Of a DNA stretch of 64,000 nucleotides, positions 16,416 to 25,593 are shown in pieces (position 1 is the stretch's first letter; each line of letters begins with the position of its first letter). The notes beneath the pieces are model-generated. The model had not been told where the DNA came from, did not search any database, and saw only the letters and a program-made list of their open reading frames with translations. Source of the DNA: CAIVAT01 sp964455285 (GTDB lineage: Bacteria > Bacteroidota > Bacteroidia > Bacteroidales > FEN-979); contig CAYVVG010000009.1 in the NCBI GenBank assembly GCA_964455285.1, forward strand, positions 1 to 64,000, in the 5' to 3' direction. The translations under genes were made by a program, and so were the position numbers.

Positions 16416-17297
16416 ATGAACCGCAAACAATTCCTTGCATCCCTTGCATTGATACCTTTCACAGGAGCAGCCATGAAACTCCAGGCACTCGAACATGTCA
16501 CACAGTCGATGAAGAGCACGGCACCCATGCCGGTGCTTTTCGTCGGACATGGAAGCCCGATGAATGCGATCGAAGAGAACGGGTTCACGCGGGGATGGAA
16601 ACAGTTGGCAGACGATCTCCCGGCGCCGGCGGCGATCCTCTGCATATCGGCACACTGGGAGACACGGGGAGTCCTGGTGACTGCGATGCCCAAACCACGG
16701 ACCCTGCATGATTTCGGTGGTTTTCCTCCCGAGCTTTACGAAATTCAATATCCAGCTCCCGGGAGTCCGGAGCTGGCCAACGAGGTGAAATCGATCATGC
16801 CGGAAAGAAAAGTGGGTCATGACGAGCAGTGGGGGCTCGATCACGGTGCATGGAGCGTCATCCGGCGAATGTACCCGGATGCCTCCATCCCGGTGATCCA
16901 GATGAGCCTCGACTACAGCCTGACTCCCCGGCAGCATTATGACCTGGCCCGTGAGCTGGCTCCGCTGCGCTCAAGGGGCATTCTGATCATTGGCAGCGGT
17001 AACATGGTGCACAATCTCCGGCTGATCGACTGGAGAAACCAGGAAAAAGGCTACGATTGGGCGGAAGAGGCAAATCACTTATTCAAAGACCTGATCCTAC
17101 GCGGCCATCATGACAGGCTAATCGATTATCCTGCACTGGGCATGGCCATAACGAAGTCAATTCCCACGCCCGAGCATTACCTGCCGCTTTTGTATGCCCT
17201 GGCGCTGAAGAACGGCAAAGACGACGTTTCGTTCTTCAATGACCAGACCATCATGGGGTCACTTTCCATGACCTCAGTGAAGATCTCAAATCAGTGA
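16416..17297 (+). CDS. ygiD: DODA-type (4,5-DOPA) extradiol dioxygenase, YgiD-like
   Basis: 293 residues; class III extradiol ring-cleavage enzyme with a metal-binding core. Histidines at FVGHGSPMNA (H45) and SAHWETRG (H80), and later at GLDHGAWSV and GNMVHNL, match the YgiD/plant DODA pattern. The N-terminal 20 residues (MNRKQFLASLALIPFTGAAM) are an added leader, possibly a signal sequence, not present in E. coli YgiD. Co-transcribed with yceI. The physiological substrate is unknown; catechol-type aromatics are the family expectation. Confidence 0.9.
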   Translation: MNRKQFLASLALIPFTGAAMKLQALEHVTQSMKSTAPMPVLFVGHGSPMNAIEENGFTRGWKQLADDLPAPAAILCISAHWETRGVLVTAMPKPRTLHDFGGFPPELYEIQYPAPGSPELANEVKSIMPERKVGHDEQWGLDHGAWSVIRRMYPDASIPVIQMSLDYSLTPRQHYDLARELAPLRSRGILIIGSGNMVHNLRLIDWRNQEKGYDWAEEANHLFKDLILRGHHDRLIDYPALGMAITKSIPTPEHYLPLLYALALKNGKDDVSFFNDQTIMGSLSMTSVKISNQ

Positions 17298-17339
17298 CCA
17301 TGGGGATTTCAATGTAATTATGTTGCAGGACACTTCTGT

Positions 17340-18056
17340 TTAAAAAACCCTGACAGCACGCACATGGCTTATGTCATATTTTCCGCGGCAGTAATTATAG
17401 TTATATTCAAAACTGTGACCGAGGGCTTCCCCGGGGGTGCATTCTGAAGAGGTCCAGTAAAAATCGTTGGCAAAGATGCCAATGAGATCTTTTTGATTAT
17501 ACAATTCAACCAGTTCATCTCTTGATGGCAAAAACCAATCGGAGTAACCATTCAGTACGAGCTCATCGCAAACACGGGCAGCAATACCCGGCAGCGGGCA
17601 GAAATTTACAAGCAGCGTTGTATTCGCCTGTCCTGTCCCGAAAAGCGTGCTGGTACCCCCGATAAGCATTTGATAACAGCCAAATTCAGCCATTGGCTGA
17701 TCAATATCAGAAGCAATCATCCCATGTTGTCCGGTGCTGTCCAGGTAGAAAATGATCCCGCCTCCAAACCGCTCTCCGATAAAATGTTGTCCATCCAAGC
17801 TTTTCCAGCCGGTACCATTATAAATTGCCAGGCTGTGCAGGGAGGTGTTATAAACAATAAGGCCTTCTTCAGGATTAGGGATTGCGTTCATTTGGGGAGT
17901 AGTCATCCTGGGGGGAAGAAAGCCCTTATTGTCGAATTTCACATCCAGTCCAGCCGATTCAGCCGGACTGCTGTTGTCATTATTGATGCTTACCTGGCCA
18001 AGGGCTCCTGCATAAAGGGACATCATAAAGACTCCTGTTAAAAACAAGGTTTTCAT
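17340..18056 (-). CDS. Secreted Fib_succ/DUF1566-like surface protein
   Basis: 238 residues. A signal peptide (about 1-20) is followed by an N-terminal module (21-90: LDVKFDNKGFLPPRMTTPQMNAI, GLIVYNTS, YNGTGWKSL) shared with the large fibre upstream. The C-terminal half carries FGGGIIFYLDSTGQHGMIAS and WFLPSRDELVELYNQKDLIGIF, typical of the DUF1566/Lcl-type domain of Bacteroidota surface proteins. Binding role unknown. It follows the 849-residue fibre gene after 19 bp on the same strand, so the two are probably an operon. Confidence 0.82.
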   Translation of the reverse strand: MKTLFLTGVFMMSLYAGALGQVSINNDNSSPAESAGLDVKFDNKGFLPPRMTTPQMNAIPNPEEGLIVYNTSLHSLAIYNGTGWKSLDGQHFIGERFGGGIIFYLDSTGQHGMIASDIDQPMAEFGCYQMLIGGTSTLFGTGQANTTLLVNFCPLPGIAARVCDELVLNGYSDWFLPSRDELVELYNQKDLIGIFANDFYWTSSECTPGEALGHSFEYNYNYCRGKYDISHVRAVRVF

Positions 18057-18075
18057 AAAAACGCCTTTTTAGGAT

Positions 18076-20625
18076 TTAGTTAATAATGGAAATGAAATAG
18101 TTAATTTCTACCGGATCGACTTGTTGATCCGTGGTATTGGTAAACTTCATCTCAACTTTTCCCTGTTCGGCCACCCTGCTGTAGGCGATGATCAAACCAT
18201 CCGGCAGTTCTGCTGCAGGAGAGACGAACACGGTATTCCCGGGCAGACATCCCTGGACCGTGACGATGTGTTTGAAGCTTGCATGGGCTGGTATAACAGG
18301 CAAATCAGATAATACTGATGTCTTAAAGATCACATTCTGAGGAGACTTCATGGCGGCAACCACCCGCATGATCTGCCCGGCTGAATCGACATAGAGGTTC
18401 GGGCTTACGCCGGAAACCGTGCTGTTGAAAGCACCCGTGCAGAAAAGGGTTTGAATGTCGTTGTTCCCCAACCTGACCTGGTTGCTTTCGGTGACTTCCG
18501 CGCTGTACCCCAGGGCTGTCGAATTGCTGAGGTCGGTCGGGCTCAAAGGGCCGAAATCGGCATTGTTTCCGACCATCGTGTTGTTGCTGCCGTCGATGCA
18601 TGCCTGCAAGGCATCGGAACCAATCGCCACATTGCCATTGCCCGTCGCATTCATCTTCAGCGCCGACATCCCAAAGGCGGTGTTACCGGACCCGCTGGCG
18701 TTTTTCATGGCATCCCATCCTACCGCAGTGTTGTAATTGCCCACCATGTTGGAACCCAGGGCAGTTTGGCCGACGGCTACATTGGCGGTCCCGGTTGTAT
18801 TATTGTACATCGCCTGGTACCCGATCGCCGTGTTCTCACTGGCCGAGTCGTTGTGCAAAGCTTCAAAACCGATGGCAATGTTGCTGTAGCCATCGATATT
18901 CATATTCAGAGCTCCGGCTCCGACCGCGACATTGCCTGTGCCGTTCACATTCGAATACATGGCCACGTTTCCCATGGCTGTGTTGTTGAAGGAATTATTG
19001 TCATGAAGGGCACTGAATCCGACCGCTGTATTTGTGTTCCCGATCTGGTTCATCGCGAGTGCGCCGGAGCCGACGGCAGTGTTGTAGATCCCTTCGGTGT
19101 TATCATGCATTGCCCAGGCGCCGACAGCGGTGTTATCAGAGGCGATATTGTCATGCAGCGCAATAAACCCGATGGCCGTATTGCTGTTTCCTGTCTGGTT
19201 TGTGGTCAATGTGCTGTTCCCCACTGCCACATTACCGGTGCCGTCCAGGTTCGATTGCATCGCCCAGGAACCGACTGCCGTGTTCTCCGAGCCATGGTTC
19301 GTCCGGAGTGCAATATACCCGATGGCAGTGTTGTCATTGCCGGTCTGGTTGTTCTGCAACGCCCCGTTCCCAAATGCAACGTTCGAATATCCTGAAAGGT
19401 TTTCGTGCATGGCCCATGATCCCACTGCCGTATTTTCGCTCACTGTATCCTTATGGAGGGACAGATAACCGATAGCGGTATTATCGTTTCCCCACTGGTT
19501 ATTTTGCAAGGCTCCGTTGCCCATCGCAACATTGGAATGTCCCGAACGGTTTTCATGCATCGCCCAGGAACCCACCGCCGTGTTTTCGCTTACCGTATCC
19601 TTATGCAGAGACAGGTAACCGATGGCCGTATTGTCATTTCCCCATTGGTTACTCTGCAAGGCTCCGTTGCCCATCGCAACATTGGAATGTCCCGAAAGGT
19701 TTTCATGCATCGCCCAGGAACCCACTGCCGTATTCTCACTGACAGTGTCCTTATTCAGGGCCAGGTAGCCGATGGCCGTATTGTCACAACCCCACCGGTT
19801 ATTAGCCAGGGTGGAATTCCCAAGGGCCACGTTCTGATACCCCGATACGTTGGTTATCATGGCCGATTCGCCGACTGCGGTATTACTGTTGGCCGTATCA
19901 TTCAGCAGAGCCAGATAGCCGATGGCGGTATTATTTACCCCTGTACGATTGTTGGCAAGGGCCGAATTGCCCATTGCGACATTCTGATAACCTGATATAT
20001 TATTCACCATGGCTGATTCGCCGACAGCAGTATTATTGTTGGCAGTATCGTTCAGCAGGGCAAGATACCCGATGGCGGTGTTGTTCCACCCCGTGCGGTT
20101 ACCGGCCAAAGCGGAATTTCCGATCGCCACATTGTTGCCGCCCGAAGTGTTGGAGAACATGGCCGATTCCCCGATGGCTGTGTTATTCCAGGCGGCATTA
20201 TTATACAGGGAACGGTAGCCAAAACCCGTAACATTCCGGTTTGCATCGATGATCCCCGACCTTTCATTATTCACCCTGAGCCTGAGCGAGGAGGTATCGG
20301 TCGTGCCAAGAAAATGATTGCCCGGGTCAAGCCCGCTGTTGCCGGTAAGCAGCCAACCCACGCCTGATCCAGCAACCGGAAGCCAGGAAACACCGTCGAA
20401 ATAGTAGTAAATGTTGTAGGTTGTGTTGAACACCATCAGCCCTGCCACGGCCCAACCGATCCCCCACATTTGTGAATCTGCCATGCGTGGCGGCAGAAAT
20501 CCGGCAGTATCACTTACAACGTCAAGCATAGATGAACGATGTGGGGTTAATGTACCGATTCCAACCTGGGAAAACCCTGACCATGAAATTGCCATCACAG
20601 TCAGAAAAAAAAAGATCTTTTTCAT
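18076..20625 (-). CDS. 849-residue repeat fibre with YadA-head-like repeats
   Basis: Signal peptide (1-20); GFLPPRM module (21-90); then about 32 units of 16-17 residues (about 131-680) with the pattern xNTAIGxxALxxNxxG, like the left-handed beta-roll of trimeric autotransporter heads and phage fibres. Units alternate in a fixed order A (NTAIGxxAL, 16 residues), B (NTAVGxxAM, 17), C (NVAxGNxAL, 17), giving a 50-residue super-repeat. A capping segment (VRLGNNDIQTLF) and a C-terminal beta domain of about 100 residues follow. There is no YadA membrane anchor, S74 chaperone or obvious T9SS tail. Probably a surface adhesin or fibre; trimerisation is inference. Confidence 0.85.
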   Translation of the reverse strand: MKKIFFFLTVMAISWSGFSQVGIGTLTPHRSSMLDVVSDTAGFLPPRMADSQMWGIGWAVAGLMVFNTTYNIYYYFDGVSWLPVAGSGVGWLLTGNSGLDPGNHFLGTTDTSSLRLRVNNERSGIIDANRNVTGFGYRSLYNNAAWNNTAIGESAMFSNTSGGNNVAIGNSALAGNRTGWNNTAIGYLALLNDTANNNTAVGESAMVNNISGYQNVAMGNSALANNRTGVNNTAIGYLALLNDTANSNTAVGESAMITNVSGYQNVALGNSTLANNRWGCDNTAIGYLALNKDTVSENTAVGSWAMHENLSGHSNVAMGNGALQSNQWGNDNTAIGYLSLHKDTVSENTAVGSWAMHENRSGHSNVAMGNGALQNNQWGNDNTAIGYLSLHKDTVSENTAVGSWAMHENLSGYSNVAFGNGALQNNQTGNDNTAIGYIALRTNHGSENTAVGSWAMQSNLDGTGNVAVGNSTLTTNQTGNSNTAIGFIALHDNIASDNTAVGAWAMHDNTEGIYNTAVGSGALAMNQIGNTNTAVGFSALHDNNSFNNTAMGNVAMYSNVNGTGNVAVGAGALNMNIDGYSNIAIGFEALHNDSASENTAIGYQAMYNNTTGTANVAVGQTALGSNMVGNYNTAVGWDAMKNASGSGNTAFGMSALKMNATGNGNVAIGSDALQACIDGSNNTMVGNNADFGPLSPTDLSNSTALGYSAEVTESNQVRLGNNDIQTLFCTGAFNSTVSGVSPNLYVDSAGQIMRVVAAMKSPQNVIFKTSVLSDLPVIPAHASFKHIVTVQGCLPGNTVFVSPAAELPDGLIIAYSRVAEQGKVEMKFTNTTDQQVDPVEINYFISIIN
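18585..20235 (-). repeat. 150-bp coding super-repeats of the fibre gene
   Basis: About eleven 150-bp repeats encoding the A-B-C triplets. Neighbouring copies in the middle (about 19380-19740) are nearly identical at DNA level, while outer copies have diverged. This pattern points to recent expansion in the centre. Confidence 0.85.
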
Positions 20626-20697
20626 TGTTGAAAAATTTCGTAATTAATTGAATTTATGATATATATTGAAATGGTTAGTCCCTATTTTCCCGCCAGA

Positions 20698-20729
20698 TAA
20701 AAGTATGTTATTTTATAAACAGATCCAAA
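20698..20729 (-). promoter_or_regulatory. Promoter of the fibre operon
   Basis: Minus strand: -33 TTTG (complement of 20726-20729), 20-nt spacer, and -7 TACTTTTA (20698-20705), one base off consensus. Leader of about 70 nt. Confidence 0.6.
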
Positions 20730-20748
20730 TTTTATTCAATTTTTCCTG

Positions 20749-20756
20749 TATCTTTG
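20749..20756 (+). promoter_or_regulatory. -7 box TATCTTTG for the glycyl radical enzyme operon
   Basis: Exact TAnnTTTG with an AT-rich upstream region but no clear -33 TTG. It predicts a leader of about 210 nt before the ATG at 20968. Confidence 0.5.
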
Positions 20757-20967
20757 TCCCATCCTTTCCGAACAGGGAGCCATCAGCAAAAAAACCAAAG
20801 AGGATTCATGGAAAAGACCATATACCTTCATTCCCTGGTATCCAGCTACAGACGCCTATTCAGCTGCCTGATGTTTTACAATTAGGGCAATCCCTTCGTG
20901 CTCTCCTTTTATTCCTTCGTGTCACTTCGTGAAATCAGTTAAACAAGGATTTTTACCCCATTCCATT

Positions 20968-23430
20968 ATGTTTGAAACCATCACCCCACATACCATAACT
21001 CCTGAACGTCCTGTAAAATCGGAAGGGAATTTTTACGGGAATGCACATGCAACCTCCGGTCCGGGCATGAACGAACGGATCCGCAGGCTCAGGAAACAAA
21101 GCGTGGAAGCAGAACCCTCGATCTCCATTGAACGGGCGTTGCACCAGACGGAGTTTTACCGGATGCACCACGGCACCTGCTCCGTACCTGTCCTGCGAGC
21201 AATGAGTTTCTTTGACCATTGCAGGCGCAAAACCATTTATATCGGCGACGGGGAACTTATCGTGGGCGAACGGGGGCCTGCCCCGAAAGCAGTGCCCACC
21301 TTCCCGGAACTTACCTGTCACAGCGTGGATGATCTACATGTGCTGAATACCAGGGAGATGCAGCGGTACCATGTCAGCCGTGATGACATGGACCGGTATG
21401 AAAAAGAGGTCATCCCTTTCTGGAACGGACGCACCCAGCGGGAACGGATCTTTTCGCACGTCACACCGGAATGGAAGGCGGCTTATGAAGCCGGGCTTTT
21501 TACCGAGTTCATGGAACAGCGGGCACCCGGGCACACCGCCCTCGACGGGAAGATCTACCGCAAGGGAATGCTTGAATTCAGGCGGGAGATCGAGAACTGC
21601 CTGGAGACCCTGGATTTCCTGAACGATCCCGATGCAACCGACAAGGCGGAAGAGTGGAAAGCCATGACGATCGCCATCGAAGCCGTGATCCTTTTTGCCC
21701 GGCGACATGCCGACATGGCCGACTCGCTGGCAACCCGGGAAAACGATCCCCTGCGGTCGGCAGAACTCCGCCGGATCGCAGAGATCTGCCGCAGGGTTCC
21801 CGCAGAGGCTCCGCGCGACTTCTGGGAGGCCATCCAGATGTACTGGTTTGTGCACCTGGGCACCATCACTGAACTGAACGGTTGGGACGCCATGAACCCC
21901 GGCCATTTTGATCAGCATCTCACCCCCTTCTATGAGAAGGGACTGGCCGATGGTTCACTCACCCGGGACCAGGCCAGGGAGCTGATCTCCTGCTTCTGGA
22001 TCAAAGTGAACAACCACCCGGCCCCGCCCAAAGTCGGCATCACGGCCCGGGAAAGCGGCACGTACAACGACTTCACCAACATCAACCTGGGCGGGATTAC
22101 CCCCGAAGGAACCGACGGTTCCGGTGCGGTTTCCCGAATCATGCTGGAGGTGATCGAAGAGCTCCATATACTTCAACCCGGTAATTCCGTGCACATCTCG
22201 TCGCACACGCCCGACGACTTTCTCCATGCGGCCGTCAGGGTGATCCGGCAAGGGCACGGATATCCTTCGGTTTTCAATGCCGATATATACGTAAAAGAGA
22301 TGCTGCGGCAGGGAAAATCGCTGCAGGATGCCCGCGAAGGAGGATGCAGCGGTTGTATCGAAGTGGGAGCCTTTGGCAAGGAGGCCTACCTGCTTACAGG
22401 ATACCTGAATGTTCCGAAGATATTGGAAATCACCCTGCACAACGGAACCGACCCGCAGACGGGGATAAAAGCCGGCCTTGAAACAGGAGATCCCCGTGAC
22501 TTCAGGGATTTTGAAGACCTGTACGCCGCTTTTCTCCGCCAGCTGAATTTCGTGGTCGATCAAAAAATGCGGGTGAGCAACTACATCGACCGCATGTTTG
22601 CCAAGTATTCACCGGCGCCCTTCCTGTCGGTGGTCATTGACGACTGCATTGCCAAAGGAAAAGATTATTACGACGGGGGGCCCCGTTACAACACCAGCTA
22701 CATTCAATGCTGCGGACTGGGCACCATTACCGACAGCCTGTCGGCCATGAAAAAGCATGTATTCGGCGATCGCACCTTCACCATGGAGCAAATGCTTCAT
22801 GCCCTTGACGGAAACTTCGGGGGCGGGGAAGTGATGCGGCAGATCCTGATCAACCGGACGCCCTTTTTCGGGAACGACGACGAAAGGGCCGATACCATTG
22901 CCGTGAGGGTGTTCAATGACCTGTTCGCTGCCATCGACGGCAAACCCAACATCAAGCCCGGCGGCCGGTACCACCTGAACATGCTCTCGACGACGTGCCA
23001 CATTTATTTCGGGAAGGTGCTCGGCGCCACGCCGAACGGACGAATGGCCGGTAAAGCAATTTCCGACGGCACCTCTCCTTCCCATGGAGCGGATACCTGC
23101 GGACCATCGGCCGTCATTAAGTCGCTAGCAAAACTCGATCATGTCAAAACGGGCGGGACCCTTCTCAACCTGCGCTTTCTTCCGAGTCTCCTGAAAAAAG
23201 AGAGCGACGTGGAAAAACTGGGAAGCCTGATCCGTTCTTATTTCAGGATGGGCGGACATCATGTGCAGTTCAACATTGTCGATACGGCGACACTTAAAGC
23301 GGCACAGTCGAATCCCGAAGACTACCGCGACCTGTTGGTCCGGATGGCCGGGTACTCCGACTACTTCAACGATATGAATACCGACCTGCAGCAGGAGATC
23401 ATCGAAAGGACGGAGAATGATGCATTCTGA
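20968..23430 (+). CDS. Glycyl radical enzyme, trans-4-hydroxy-L-proline dehydratase (HypD)-like
   Basis: 820 residues. The PFL-like barrel ends in the glycyl radical loop VRMAGYSDYF, where G795 would carry the radical. The thiyl cysteine is C463 in GCSGCIEVGAFGKEAY. The C-x-E pairing and the following LTGYLNVPKILE segment are like HypD and other GRE dehydratases, and unlike pyruvate formate-lyase, which has adjacent cysteines. HypD-type enzymes dehydrate hydroxyproline anaerobically; the substrate here is inferred, and no pyrroline-5-carboxylate reductase gene is adjacent. The first about 45 residues precede the conserved MNERIRRLRKQS start of the family, so initiation at 21067 is an alternative. 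Overlaps its activase by 14 nt. Confidence 0.88.
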   Translation: MFETITPHTITPERPVKSEGNFYGNAHATSGPGMNERIRRLRKQSVEAEPSISIERALHQTEFYRMHHGTCSVPVLRAMSFFDHCRRKTIYIGDGELIVGERGPAPKAVPTFPELTCHSVDDLHVLNTREMQRYHVSRDDMDRYEKEVIPFWNGRTQRERIFSHVTPEWKAAYEAGLFTEFMEQRAPGHTALDGKIYRKGMLEFRREIENCLETLDFLNDPDATDKAEEWKAMTIAIEAVILFARRHADMADSLATRENDPLRSAELRRIAEICRRVPAEAPRDFWEAIQMYWFVHLGTITELNGWDAMNPGHFDQHLTPFYEKGLADGSLTRDQARELISCFWIKVNNHPAPPKVGITARESGTYNDFTNINLGGITPEGTDGSGAVSRIMLEVIEELHILQPGNSVHISSHTPDDFLHAAVRVIRQGHGYPSVFNADIYVKEMLRQGKSLQDAREGGCSGCIEVGAFGKEAYLLTGYLNVPKILEITLHNGTDPQTGIKAGLETGDPRDFRDFEDLYAAFLRQLNFVVDQKMRVSNYIDRMFAKYSPAPFLSVVIDDCIAKGKDYYDGGPRYNTSYIQCCGLGTITDSLSAMKKHVFGDRTFTMEQMLHALDGNFGGGEVMRQILINRTPFFGNDDERADTIAVRVFNDLFAAIDGKPNIKPGGRYHLNMLSTTCHIYFGKVLGATPNGRMAGKAISDGTSPSHGADTCGPSAVIKSLAKLDHVKTGGTLLNLRFLPSLLKKESDVEKLGSLIRSYFRMGGHHVQFNIVDTATLKAAQSNPEDYRDLLVRMAGYSDYFNDMNTDLQQEIIERTENDAF

Positions 23431-24343
23431 TCCATTCCGGCAGGGCCTCTTTTTCGACATCAAGCGTTACGCCATCAACGACGGGCCCGGGATCCGGGTG
23501 GCGGTATTCTTCAAAGGATGCAACCTCCATTGCGCCTGGTGCCACAACCCCGAAGGGATCTTGGCCGGTCCTGAGAAAATGTATAACCCTGCCCGGTGTA
23601 TCGGTTGCGGAACCTGCATACAGGCTTGTCCTTCGCACGCGCTTTCCCTTACCATGAACGGAATCGTGACCGATCACACCCGTTGCGATCTTTGCGGCAA
23701 ATGCATCGGAGTCTGCCCCACAAGAGCCATGGAGATGTCGGGCCGGGAGTTGACCGTTGAGGAAATCATGGCATCGATCGGGAAAGAACGGGAATTTTTC
23801 GAAGAGTCGGGTGGCGGTGTCACCTTCAGCGGAGGCGAACCGCTGCTGCAACCCGCAACACTGATCTTCCTCCTGGAAGAGTGCGGCCGCAGGGGAATTC
23901 ACCGGGTTGTCGATACGGCGGGCGATGCAGATCCCAACGTACTTGACCGTGTTGCCCGTCACACCGACCTTTTCCTCTTTGACCTTAAATTGATGGATTC
24001 TGCCCGGCATGAACAGTGGACCGGCAGGAGAAACGAGCGGATCCTCGGCAACCTGAAGCGGCTGGCCTCCTCAGGAGCACGGATCATAATCCGCATCCCG
24101 CTGATGGCCGGGGTGAACGACGACGAGGAGAACATCCGGGCTTCGGCCGATTTCATTGCAGGACTTCCCGGGGGACCTATCCCTGTGCAGCTTCTCCCCT
24201 GGCATGCCGTGGCCCGCAACAAATACCTCAGACTGGGACGCATGAGTGATTTTGTTTCCTTCTCCGAACCCCCGCGATCCGTATTTGAACGTACAATTTC
24301 TATCTTTGCGGCTGCGGGGATCACTGCAACCATCGGCGGATGA
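23417..24343 (+). CDS. Glycyl radical enzyme activating enzyme (radical SAM)
   Basis: 308 residues. The radical SAM motif is CNLHCAWC (C35, C39, C42). Two inserted ferredoxin-type 4Fe-4S motifs follow: C61-x2-C64-x2-C67-x3-C71 and C90-x2-C93-x2-C96-x3-C100. This is the usual layout of activases of GRE dehydratases. The conserved FSGGEPLLQP supports SAM binding. It installs the glycyl radical on the enzyme encoded just upstream, with which it overlaps by 14 nt (ATGATG start; either ATG possible). Needs strictly anaerobic conditions and iron-sulfur supply. Confidence 0.95.
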   Translation: MMHSDPFRQGLFFDIKRYAINDGPGIRVAVFFKGCNLHCAWCHNPEGILAGPEKMYNPARCIGCGTCIQACPSHALSLTMNGIVTDHTRCDLCGKCIGVCPTRAMEMSGRELTVEEIMASIGKEREFFEESGGGVTFSGGEPLLQPATLIFLLEECGRRGIHRVVDTAGDADPNVLDRVARHTDLFLFDLKLMDSARHEQWTGRRNERILGNLKRLASSGARIIIRIPLMAGVNDDEENIRASADFIAGLPGGPIPVQLLPWHAVARNKYLRLGRMSDFVSFSEPPRSVFERTISIFAAAGITATIGG

Positions 24344-24362
24344 CCCTGCTTTTCTTTCGCCT

Positions 24363-25580
24363 ATGAATTTCGATCCGACATCCCCCACCCCGTCAGGATC
24401 CCCCACCCCGTCAGGGTCCCCCACCCCGTCAGGGTCCCCCACCCCGTCAGGGTCCCCCACCCTGTCGGGGTTCAACAGCCGGAAATTCCGGTTCTGGTCG
24501 TTCATCGCCATGTTCCTGCTGGTCTTCGTGCATGGATATAACCTGCAGATCAGGTATATGCAACCGTGGACCATCCCCGGAGAGGCGATGACCCTGACCG
24601 CCTTTACCGAATATTTCCTGGCCAACGGCATCTTCCGGTTCCGGATCCCGATGCTCTTCATCATCTCGGGCTACCTGTTTGCCATGCACGACCAGAAACC
24701 CTATGGCCAGCGCACCCGCAAACGCCTCCGCACCCTCCTGGCACCCTACCTGATCTGGAGCGCCCTGGGGTTTGGCTTTACTTTTTTACTCGAATCGTTC
24801 GCATATACCCGGGGAATCATCACCGCTTCGAACATCGTCCGCATCGACGACCACCGTGCATTGCTTCACGATTACCGGTGGTACGAGATGCTGGTCCGCT
24901 GGATCATCTTACCCGTTCCCTACCAGCTCTGGTTTATCCGGGTGCTGCTCATCTACAACATCGCCTATCCCGCCATCCGCTGGTGCGTCACCCGAAGGAT
25001 CGCCGGATGGATCTTCTTTTCTTTGGCGACCCTGATGTGGCTGGGAACCATGGGATTCGTGTTTATTGAAGGGGAGGGGATCCTCTTTTTCTCGCTGGGC
25101 GTGTGGATGCAAAAACGGGGGTTCAACATCGACCGACCCAACAAAGCCCTGGAGCCGTTGTGGTGGGGGATCGCCTTCCTCACCCTGGCAGCAGGGAAGA
25201 CGATCCTTGCCTTCCAAGGCCAATCGTTGCCGGGTCAGGCCGTGATCCCCATCCTCATCCTGCTTCACAAAGGGGTGGTGCTGAGCGGACTCATCTTCGC
25301 GTGGTACGGATGCAACCGGCTGGTAACCTGGTGCATGGATCGCAAGTGGTTCGTGTGGATTGCCGCTTTTTCATTTATGATCTATGCGGTTCATGCCCCC
25401 CTGGTGGCTTACGCTACCGAAGCGGTTTTCCCCCTGGTAAACCACCTGCCATTTTACCGGATCATGACTTACCTTTTGCTGCCGCTGATGGTAATCGCAT
25501 TTGCTGTCGGCACGGGGGCCTTGCTGCGCCGGATCGTACCTCGATTCTATGGCCTGCTGACCGGGGGAAGGGGCTTGTAA
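24363..25580 (+). CDS. Membrane acyltransferase family 3 protein
   Basis: 405 residues with about ten hydrophobic segments. The N-terminal FRFWSFIAMFLLVFVHGYN segment, the RFRIPMLFIISGYLFA segment with an arginine in TM2-3, and LWFIRVLLIYNI match integral acyltransferases that O-acylate sugars, peptidoglycan or lipids. The canonical catalytic His is represented by VFVHGYN. Before the first TM lies a 30-residue SPTPSG x5 repeat that is absent from typical family members. The start at 24363 is 19 bp after the activase stop; an upstream start at 24246 would overlap the activase. Relation to the glycyl radical system is positional only. Confidence 0.85.
   Translation: MNFDPTSPTPSGSPTPSGSPTPSGSPTPSGSPTLSGFNSRKFRFWSFIAMFLLVFVHGYNLQIRYMQPWTIPGEAMTLTAFTEYFLANGIFRFRIPMLFIISGYLFAMHDQKPYGQRTRKRLRTLLAPYLIWSALGFGFTFLLESFAYTRGIITASNIVRIDDHRALLHDYRWYEMLVRWIILPVPYQLWFIRVLLIYNIAYPAIRWCVTRRIAGWIFFSLATLMWLGTMGFVFIEGEGILFFSLGVWMQKRGFNIDRPNKALEPLWWGIAFLTLAAGKTILAFQGQSLPGQAVIPILILLHKGVVLSGLIFAWYGCNRLVTWCMDRKWFVWIAAFSFMIYAVHAPLVAYATEAVFPLVNHLPFYRIMTYLLLPLMVIAFAVGTGALLRRIVPRFYGLLTGGRGL
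24381..24470 (+). repeat. 18-bp tandem repeat x5 encoding SPTPSG
   Basis: Five perfect or near-perfect in-frame units containing CCCCACCCCGTCAGGG. The CCCCACCCC core is the complement of the GGGGTGGGG part of the GC-rich palindromic elements elsewhere in the window. Confidence 0.9.
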
Positions 25581-25593
25581 AATCAAAATCACT

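Larger units (their letters stand above)
20626..20967. other. Intergenic region with divergent promoters and a possible leader ORF
   Basis: Holds the divergent promoters below, a 25-codon ORF (20808-20885, starting MEKTIYLHSLVSS, 6 nt after AGAGGA-like purines) and the repeated motif CTTCGTG (about 20898-20934). An in-frame GTG at 20929 inside that motif is not the likely start of the enzyme gene. Confidence 0.5.

Noticed and set aside
18451..19395. 314-residue plus-strand ORF
   Set aside because: Shadow of the fibre repeats on the other strand.
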